Translations under genes and position numbers: made by a program
Notes under the pieces: model-generated
The model's database searches: none
What the model was told of the DNA's origin: nothing
Seen by the model: only the letters and a program-made list of their open reading frames with translations
Assembly (NCBI GenBank): GCA_026993525.1
Contig: JALWSS010000150.1
Location: 1 to 49,590 of the forward strand
Origin: Saprospiraceae bacterium
GTDB lineage: Bacteria > Bacteroidota > Bacteroidia > Chitinophagales > Saprospiraceae
Direction of reading: 5' to 3'
DNA length: 49,590 nt
Part shown: positions 34,340 through 44,200 of the stretch, piece after piece
How positions within the stretch are numbered: the stretch's first letter is position 1
Layout: the number at the start of each line of letters is the position of its first letter

Positions 34340-35173
34340 TTATTGCTTCTTAAAGCCGTCGAGGTTGATTTGCCAGTCTTCTCCGGCAATCCGAATCCAA
34401 TAATTTCCAGGAACCAGTTGTGAAGCGTCAATGCGCTGGCGGTTTTCCCCGTCCACAATGGAGATGGGTGTGGATTGAACGACCCGGCCCTGCGCATCCA
34501 GGATGTTCAGCATGGCATCGGTGGTTTTACCGTCCCAACTGATTTCGAGGTTGGCGAGGTCAGAAACGGGGTTCGGGTAAACCCTGAAGCCACGGAAACT
34601 CAACTCCTCTTCCGTTGCCGTAGGATTGTTGGGGTCTTCGGCACAGTCGCAGATGCCTCCGTTTTCGTTGCCGGCATAGGCATCGCCACCGGCACCGAGG
34701 ATGGTGATGGTGTTGCCGATGTTGGCATTCTCACTGTTGGGCGGCATGAACGGGTCGTTGTTGTTGTCAACGAGGTACACCTTGCCGGTACAGCCATAGG
34801 CATTTCGGAAGCTGAAAAGTGGCAATTCCTTGTCCTTTTCGTATTCCGGGTAGGCCACTCCCTGGATGATCAACCCAAAGGAGATGTAGTCGAAATCCGG
34901 TGCCTCGTCAGGGGCATTGTTGCGGGCGTTGGCTTCCCATTCCATGCCTACCAGGTGGCTGGTAATGTCAACCGGATCGAACTTGTTGGTGGGGACTTTG
35001 ATCGTCACCTGACCGGTTCCGGTGATGTTTTGCGGACTGGTATAGCTTTCCATCGGCACCACGGAAACGGTGTAACGCTCAGAGCTTTGGTCGTAGCTCA
35101 GTTTGAATTTAACCTGAGCGGTAGTGGTAAGGGCCAGCATCACTGCTGCCAGAAGGATTGAAAATCTTTTCAT
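34340..35173 (-). CDS. Small T9SS cargo sharing its N-terminal domain with the giant upstream protein
   Basis: A 277-residue secreted protein from the ATG at 35173, which starts a clean signal peptide (MKRFSILLAAVMLALTTTAQ). A longer frame to 35212 adds 13 residues without support. Mature residues about 20-150 form a beta-rich domain (ITGTGQVTIKVP, FDYISFGLIIQG, CTGKVYLVDNNNDPF, PNSENANIGNTITILG) that aligns motif by motif with residues 30-165 of the giant protein encoded just upstream. Residues about 190-277 are a T9SS type A sorting domain (FRVYPNPVSDLANLEISW). The gap to the giant gene is 86 bp with no terminator, and a strong terminator follows, so the two are probably one operon. Confidence 0.85.
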   Translation of the reverse strand: MKRFSILLAAVMLALTTTAQVKFKLSYDQSSERYTVSVVPMESYTSPQNITGTGQVTIKVPTNKFDPVDITSHLVGMEWEANARNNAPDEAPDFDYISFGLIIQGVAYPEYEKDKELPLFSFRNAYGCTGKVYLVDNNNDPFMPPNSENANIGNTITILGAGGDAYAGNENGGICDCAEDPNNPTATEEELSFRGFRVYPNPVSDLANLEISWDGKTTDAMLNILDAQGRVVQSTPISIVDGENRQRIDASQLVPGNYWIRIAGEDWQINLDGFKKQ

Positions 35174-35259
35174 GGTTGTGTTGTTTGTGTTTGTTGCTGA
35201 TAGTTTTTGCAAAGCCAGAGGGTTGCCGGGGCATTTGGGGCGAATGCCCCGACAAAGAC

Positions 35260-38200
35260 CTAAGGCAATTGCTCCGTTATGAAGAAGTTGATCAAAGTGT
35301 TCACATTGTCAGGATGGAACAGGATGTTGAAAAAGATCATTCCGTCAACATCGTTGTTCAGACCCTGGAAGATGGCCTTGCCATCCATGTTCGTATCGCT
35401 CTGGAGATAACCGTGGGCAATGTGGTTGAAGCTGCCGTTGGTATTGGCCGGATCGAGGAACACCTCAAAGAAGATGTAGTCCCTGTCGGGTGAAGCCACA
35501 CCGGCGCCCTGGTACACGGAGTACTTGTTGGCATCCGGGTTTCCGCCCCACATTACCTGGTAATTTCCTACTGATTTCTGTGCATTCGTTCCGTAAGCGG
35601 TGCCCGCTGTGGCGGTGAAATCCACCGTTGTTGGCAGGGCCCGGTTACGGGTCAGGGGAACGGGTTGCGCCGTCATAATGCCCAGGTGGTTGCGGTGTCG
35701 GATGGCCACGTAATAGGTATCCACCTTGGAGCGGAATACCACCGGGCTCATGCCGTCAATGTCCACAATGTCGCCATCCCTTTGCAACAGGGCCGAGCGG
35801 GTAATCAGCCGGAACGACGGATCGTTCTTACTGCGCAGTTCGAGGAACACCCAGTCCACGATGGCGTTGGGGCCAGTGGTCTGGAAGACCGTCTGAGCTA
35901 CGGTTTCTCCGCCACCACCCATGTGGATGAATGGTTTCTGTCCGGGTACGGGTTCCAGATCGGTGTACGGCTCGGTGTCAGGCAGGTAGCCCAAAGCCCT
36001 CAGGCTGTCGTGCATCATGCCTTCATCGCTCACGAACGGCCCTTGCAGGAAGGCCCGCAGATTGACGAATACGAACGGATCGGGGTCCATGTAATCGGGT
36101 ACGCCATCGCCGTCGGTATCGTCGTTGAGCACTGAGCCGTTGCCGTCGGTATCTTCGTCAATGGTCAAAATGCCGTCGTTGTCGTCATCGGGGTTGGCCG
36201 GGTCGCTTTCACCGGCATCCACGGTTCCGTTCAGGTTGGCATCTTCCTCGTTGTCGAGCAGGCTGTCGCCGTCGCTGTCGGTGCTCACCGGGTCTGTTTC
36301 TCCTTCGTCAACAAGGCCGTTGTGGTTGCTGTCCTCGATGCCGTCCTGGAGGCCATCGCCATCGGTATCAACGTCCAGCGGATTGGTGTCAATGCCGGCA
36401 TCGTAGCTGCCATCGCCTCCGGTTTCCACGTCGTCGGTAATGCCGTCGCCGTCGCTGTCGCTGTCCGGATTGAACGGATCCACGTCATCGGCATCTGCTA
36501 CACCGTCTCCGTCGTCATCGTCGTCGGTGCTGTTGGCAAGGCCGTCACCGTCGAAGTCGCAGGCGCCCACGGTGTGATCAGGCACGCAGCTGTCCGCATC
36601 GTCCGGATCGTAGAATGGGTCGGCCGGGTCGGCATTGCTGATGTAGCCGTCACCGTCGTTGTCAACACCGCTGCAAGCCAGGCTTTGGCTATCCGGGTCA
36701 CAGGGATTGAGCGGATCGGAGCCGTTGTTGGTCTCGTCTATATCGGTTACGCCATCGAGGTCAGAATCGGTGTTCGGATTGAAGTCGTTCGGGTCGAAAT
36801 TGTCGTCAACGCCGTCGTTGTCATCGTCGGGGTCAACGTTGTTGGCCAGGCCGTCACCGTCGAAGTCGCAGTTTCCGAAGGTGGATACCGGATCACACTG
36901 GTCGAGCGGATTGCTGCCGTTGGCAGTTTCCACGCTGTCGGAAAATCCGTCGTTGTCGCTGTCGCTGTCCGGATTGTAAGCGTCCACGTCGTCAAGGTCT
37001 GCCACGCCGTCGTTGTCATCGTCGGAATCATCCGCATTGATGACGCCGTCCTGGTCGAAGTCGCACACACCCACCGTTTGGTTGGGCACACACGGATCCA
37101 TATCGTCCGGATCGTAGTTCGGGCTGGAAGGATCAACGTTGTTCACATAGCCGTCACCATCCATGTCGGTGTTGCCGCAGGCAGGTGAATTGCTGTCGGG
37201 ATCACAAGGATCCAAGGGGTCGGAACCGTTGGTGGTCTCGTCTATGTCTGTCACGCCGTCCCCGTCCGTATCACTGTTCGGATCGAACTGCCCGGCATCG
37301 TCAAGGTCTGCCACTCCGTCGTTGTCATCGTCGGAATCCACACTGTTAACCATGCCGTCTCCGTCAAAATCGCAGGTATCACCCGTGGCATCCGGATCAC
37401 ATGGATCTGATGGATCGGAGCCGGAAGTTGACTCGTCAATGTCGGGTATTCCATCCCCGTCAGAATCACTCTGAGGATCAAATTTGTCCACATCGTTATC
37501 GTCGTCAACGCCGTCGTTGTCATCGTCAGGGTCGGTACTGTTGGGTATGCCGTCACCGTCGAAGTCGCAATCGTCGCCGGTGGCATCAGGGCTGCACGCA
37601 TCCAGTGGATCGGAGCCGTTGGTGGTCTCGTCTATGTCCGTCAGACCGTCGCCGTCGCTGTCGCTGTTCGGATCGAACTGACCGGCATCGTCAATGTCCG
37701 CCACACCGTCACCATCGTCGTCGGAATCATCCGCATTGATGACACCGTCCTGGTCAAAGTCGCAACTGTCACCCGTCGCATCCGGGTCGCAGGCATCCAG
37801 CGGATCAGAACCGTTGGTGGTCTCATCTATATCCGTCAGGCCGTCACCGTCGCTGTCGCTGTCCGGATCGAACTGACCGGCATCGTCAACGTCCGCCACA
37901 CCGTCGTTGTCATCGTCGGAATCATCCGCATTGATGACACCGTCCTGGTCAAAGTCGCAACTGTCACCCGTCGCATCAGGATCGCAGGCATCCAGCGGGT
38001 CAGAGCCGTTGGTGGTCTCGTCAATGTCCGTCAGGCCGTCGCCGTCGCTGTCGCTGTTCGGATCGTAGGCATCCACGTCGTCAAGGTCTGCCACGCCGTC
38101 TCCATCGTCGTCGCTGTCGTCGGCATTGGTCAGCCCGTCGTTGTCGAAGTCACAGACTCCAACCGTGTTGTCGGGCACGCAGGCATCGGCATCGTCCGGA

Positions 38201-41200
38201 TCGTAGGTTGGATCGTTGCTGTCGATGCCGGCAAAGTAGCCGTCGCCATCGCTGTCCATTGCCCCGCAAGTGGGCGAGTTGGTGTCAGGATCACAGCCAT
38301 TCAGCGGATCACTGCCATTGGTAGTTTCATCAATATCTGTATAACCGTCACCATCTGTATCGCTGTTTGGATCGAACTGCCCGGCATCGTCAACGTCGGC
38401 CACACCGTCGTTGTCATCGTCGGGGTCCGCACTGTTGATCGTGCCGTCTCCGTCGAAGTCGCAATCGTCGCCCGTGGCATCAGGATCGCAGGCATCCAGC
38501 GGGTCTGAACCGTTGGTGGTCTCGTCAATGTCCGTCACGCCGTCCCCGTCGCTGTCGCTGTCCGGATCGAACTGCCCGGCATCGTCCACGTCGTCCACAC
38601 CGTCGTTATCATCGTCGGGGTCCGCACTGTTGATCGTGCCATCCTGGTCGAAGTCACAATCGTCACCCGTTGCATCGGGGCTGCACGCATCCAGCGGGTC
38701 AGAGCCGTTGGTGGTCTCGTCGAGGTCCGTCAGACCGTCACCGTCGCTGTCGCTGTCCGGATCAAATTGCCCGGCATCGTCCACGTCGTCCACGCCGTCG
38801 TTGTCATCGTCAGGGTCCGCACTGTTGATGGTGCCATCCTGGTCGAAGTCGCAATCGTCGCCCGTGGCGTCCGGGCTGCACGCATCCAGCGGGTCAGAGC
38901 CGTTGGTGGTCTCGTCGAGGTCCGTCAGACCGTCACCGTCGCTGTCGCTGTTGGGGTTGAAGGGTTGCACATCATCGCCATCGGCCACCCCGTCGTTGTC
39001 ATCATCCGGATCAACGCCATTGGTCATGCCATCCTGGTCGTAGTCACAGGCGTCCACGGTCTGGTTTGGCACACACGGGTCGGTGTCGTCTATGTCATAA
39101 GTTGGGTCCGAGGGGTCAACATTGGCGATGTAGCCGTCATTGTCATCGTCAACGAGGTTGCAGTATGCCTGTGTTGGCACCGGATCGCAAGGATCCAGCG
39201 GGTCGGAGCCGTTGGTGGTCTCGTCAATATCTGACAGGCCGTCCTGGTCGCTGTCGCTGTTCGGATCAAAAACATCGGCGTCGTCAGCATCGGCCACACC
39301 ATCGGCATCGTCGTCGCTGTCTTCGCTGTTGATGAGTCCGTCACCGTCAAAGTCACAGTGTGCAGCGGTGGCATCGGGGTCACAATCGTCCAGCGGGTCA
39401 GAACCGTTGGTGGTTTCATCAATATCGGAAATGCCGTCCTGGTCGCTGTCACTGTTCGGATCGTAAGCGTTGGCATCGTCAACGTCGGCCACACCGTCGC
39501 CATCGTCGTCGGAATCGTCATCGTTGACCAGGCCGTCGTTGTCGAAATCACACACACCAACCGTTGCGTCAGGAATACAGGCATTGTTGTCGTTGGGGTC
39601 GTAAGTCGGGTTCAATGGGTTTGAATCGGAGAAATAGCCGTCGCCGTCGTTGTCCGTTGAGCCCACACAGTCCGGTGTTGACGGAATCGGATCACAGGCG
39701 TCCAGCGGGTTGCTTCCCTGGTTGGTTTCCGTGATGTCAGAATATCCATCACCGTCGCTGTCACTTTGCGGGTCGAAGGGGTCTTCGTCATCGCCGTCGG
39801 CAACGCCGTCACCGTCGTTGTCCGGGTCAACGTCATTGATCAGGCCATCGCCGTCAAAGTCGCACACGCCAACGGTATTGGAAGGCACACACGGATCGGC
39901 ATCATCCGGGTCCCAGGTCGGATTGGCCGGCACCACATCGCCAAAGTATCCGTCGCCGTCATTGTCAACTGAACCGTTGCAATCAGGACCTGTCGGGGCA
40001 GGGCTACACGGATTCAATGGGTCAGAGCCGTTGGTGGTCTCATCAATATCGGATATGCCATCGTTGTCGCTGTCGCTGTTCGGGTCAAACGGATCGGCAT
40101 CCGGTCCATCGGCAACGCCGTCGGCATCGTCGTCCGGGTCAATGTCGTTGTTGATGCCATCTCCGTCAAAGTCACAGAAAGTGAAGGTGGCATTCGGGCT
40201 GCAAGCATCCAGCGGATCGCTTTCACCGGCATCGATCTGGCCGTTCTGGTTGGCGTCTTCCACGCCGTCATTCAACCCGTCGTTATCGCTGTCCGCATCC
40301 ACCGGATTGGTTTCTCCGGCGTCTTGTTGCCCGTTCTGGTTGGCGTCTTCCACGCCGTCGGGAATTCCATCGTTATCGGTGTCATCGTCCAAAGGATTGG
40401 TGTCAATTCCCGCATGGTAAGCACCGTCGCCTCCGGTTTCCACCACATCGGTAATGCCGTCGCCATCCGTGTCGCTGTTCGGATCGAAATTGTCCACGTC
40501 AAAGTTGTCGGTCACACCGTCGCCATCGTTGTCGGGGTCGGTTCCGTTCGGGATACCGTCACCGTCGAAGTCACAGGCATTGCTGGTGTGGTCGGGCACA
40601 CAGGCATCGTTGTCATCCGGGTCGTACAGCGGATTTGACGAAGGATAGTTGGAAGCATAGCCGTCGCCGTCGTTGTCCGTTGCGGAGCATGCTCCGCTAT
40701 TGATGTCCGGATCACAAGGATTGAGCGGGTCGCTGCCGTTAGCGGTCTCAGTCACATCGGCCACACCATCGTTGTCCGTGTCGCTGTTCGGGTCATAAGG
40801 ATCGGCATCATCGTTATCGCTCACGCCGTCGTTGTCATCGTCGGTGTCAACGTTGTTGGCAATGAAGTCGCCATCGAAATCACAGGTAGGTTGGGTGGCA
40901 TCCGGGTCGCAAAGGTCCAGCGGATCGCTCTCACCGGCATCCACCTGGCCGTTCTGGTTGGCATCCTCAACACCGTCGTTGATGCCATCGCCGTCGGTAT
41001 CAGGATTCAGCGGATCTGTTTCTGCGCTGTCCTGCTGGCCATTGTGATTGGCATCTTCCACACCGTCGGGCAGGTTGTCTGCATCGGTATCGGCATTCAA
41101 CGGATCGGTATCCGTTCCGGCATCGTACTGGCCGTCACCACCGGTTTCCACGTCGTCAACTATGCCATCAGCGTCGCTGTCAGAGTTGGGATCGAAAGGA

Positions 41201-44200
41201 TCCACGTCGTCAACGTCGGCCACACCGTCGTTGTCGTCGTCCGTATCCTGGAGGTTGGGCACACCGTCGCCGTCGCTGTCGCAGGTTCCGACGGATGGAT
41301 CCGGCACACAGCTATCGGCATCGTCCGGGTCGTAGTTCGGATCAGAGGTCGGATAGTTGGTTGCATAGCCGTCACCGTCGTTGTCAACGGGCGTACAGTT
41401 TCCAGCCGATGGATCGGGGTCGCAGGCATTCAGCGGATCGGAAAGGTTGTTGGTTTCCGTGCTGTCGGCAATCATATCGCCGTCGCTGTCGCTGGCGGGG
41501 TTGTAATCGTCAACGTCGTCCACATCGGCCACGCCGTCGCCGTCGTCGTCGGTGTCCACATCGTTGGTGATGCCGTCGCCGTCGAAGTCACAGAAAGAGA
41601 AGGTGGAATTGGGATCGCAGGCATCCAGTGGATCGGATTCACCCGCATCAACCACGCCGTTCAGGTTGGCATCTTCGGCGCCGTCTGACAGGCCGTCGTC
41701 GTCGCTGTCGGCATCCAGCGGGTTGGTCTCGCCGGCATCGTGAACCCCATCCTGGTTGGCATCTTCCACACCATCCAGAATGCCGTCGTTGTCGGTGTCA
41801 CTGTCCAACGGATTGGTATCTGTACCGGCATTGTATTGTGCATCGCCACCGGTCTCCACGTTGTCGGCAGTGCCGTCAGCATCGCTGTCGGAGTTCGGGT
41901 CGTAGGCGTCCGCATCGTTGATGTCTTTCACACCGTCGTTGTCGTCGTCGTTGTCAACGCTGTTGATGGTGCCGTCGCCATCGAAGTCGCACAATCCTAC
42001 CGTGTGATCGGGCACACAGGGGTCTGTATCGTCGGGGTCGAATTGCGGATCGACGGAACTGAAGTTGGAGAAGTAGCCGTCACCGTCTTCATCGGTTCCG
42101 ATACAGGCGGTGGTATTCGGATCCGGATCGCAGGGGTCCAGTGGGTCAGAATCACTTGCCGGGTCATAAGTTCCGTCAAACCCGGTTTCCTCGTTATCGG
42201 TATATCCGTCGTCGTCGCTGTCAGAGTTGGCGTCGTAGGCGTCTTCATCGTCTGCATCTGCAACGCCGTCGTTGTCGTCGTCAAAATCGTTCTGGTTCAC
42301 CACCCCATCGCCGTCAAAGTCGCAGGTTCCGGCGGTAAAGTCTGGCACGCAAGGATTGGCGTCGTCAGAATCATAAGCCGGATCGGTCGGCGGGTAGTCG
42401 GCGAAGTAGCCGTCACTATCCGCATCCGTTGGCAGACACTCAGCGAAATTGGTATAGGGGTCGCATTTATCGGTCGGGTCGGTTTCACCGGCGTCCACGG
42501 TGCCGTTGTGGTTGGCATCCTCTGTTCCGTCGGCAATACCGTCTTCGTCGCTGTCGGTACTCAGCGGGTTGGTTTCGCCGGCGTCCACGGTGCCGTTGTG
42601 GTTGGCATCTTCCGTTCCGTCGGCAATGCCATCGTCGTCGGTATCGCTGTCAAGGGGGTTGGTATCGGTGCCGGCATTGTACTGCCCGTCACCGCCGGTT
42701 TCCACATTGTCGGAAATTCCGTCGCCGTCACTGTCGGAGTTCGGATTGTAGTCCTGAACGTCACTCAGGTCGTTCACCCCGTCGTTGTCATCGTCCAGGT
42801 CGTTCTGGTTCACGATGCCATCGCCGTCGTAATCACAGGTTGGCGAAGAGACAGAAGGCACACAGGGATCGTTGTCGTTGGGGTCATAGAGGGGGTCACC
42901 AACCGGGAAGTCAGCATAGTAGCCGTCGTTGTCGTTGTCCACACTGCTGCAAAGGATTCCGGTTGAGAACGGTGAACAAGGGTCGCGGGGATCACTTTCG
43001 TCGCTGTCCACCACGCCATTGTGATTGATGTCTTCATCGCCGTCGGGCAACAAGTCACCATCGGTGTTGCTGTTGAGCGGGTCGGTTTCACCCAGGTCGA
43101 AGTTGCCGTTCTGGTTGGCATCCTCGACACCGTCTTTGATGCCGTCGCTGTCGGTGTCATCATTCAGCGGATCGGTGTCAACGCCAGGATCGTAGCTGCC
43201 GTCACCGTGCGTTTCCACCACATCGGTGATGCCGTCCGAATCGCTGTCGCTGTCCGGATCAAACGGGTCTGCATCGAGGTTGTCCAACACCCCGTCGTTG
43301 TCATCGTCGTTGTCGGCGGCATTGGTAAAGCCATCGCCGTCAAAGTCGCAATTTGGCAAGGTGTCGTCAGGGCTGCAGTAATCCAGCGGATCGCTTTCAC
43401 CGGCATCTACCACACCATTCTTATTGGCATCCTCAACACCATCATCCAGGCCATCGCCATCGGTATCTTTAATCAGGGGGTTGGTCTCATCTGCGTCAAC
43501 CACACCGTCCTGGTTGGCATCCTCAGTTCCGTCTTTGATGCCGTCATTATCGGTGTCGTCATTCAGTGGATTGGTATCTGCACCGATGTTGTACTCGCCG
43601 TCGCCCCCGGTTTCCACATTGTCGGCCAGTCCGTCGCCATCGCTGTCGCTGTTCGGATCATAGGGATCGGCATCGTACAGGTCAGCCACGCCGTCGTTAT
43701 CATCGTCGGAATCAGAAGAATTCCTGATTCCATCGCCATCGAAATCGCATTTTCCGGCAGCGATGTTCGGCACACAGGGATCGTTGTCATCGGGGTCATA
43801 TTTGGGATGTGTCACCGGATAATTGCCGTAGAAGAGGTCCCCGTCGGCATCCACTTCGAAGCAGGCTGCCACACTTGGGATGGGATCACAGGCATTCAGT
43901 GGGTCCGAATCGGTTGCCGGGTCGTAAACCCCGTCGTTACCGGTTTCATCATCGTCGGAAATGCCGTCGCCATCGCTGTCGCTGGTGGGGTCGTAATCTT
44001 TTACGTCGAATTCGTCGTCAACAGCGTCGTTGTCATCATCCGGGTCTTCGCTGTTGATGAGGCCATCGCCGTCAAAATCGCAGGATGGGAATATGGCCTC
44101 CGGGTCGCAGGGGTCCAGGGCGTCGGTTTCACCTGTATCCAACTGGCCGTTCTGGTTGGCGTCTTCTTCACCATCCAACAAGCCATCGCCATCGGTGTCG

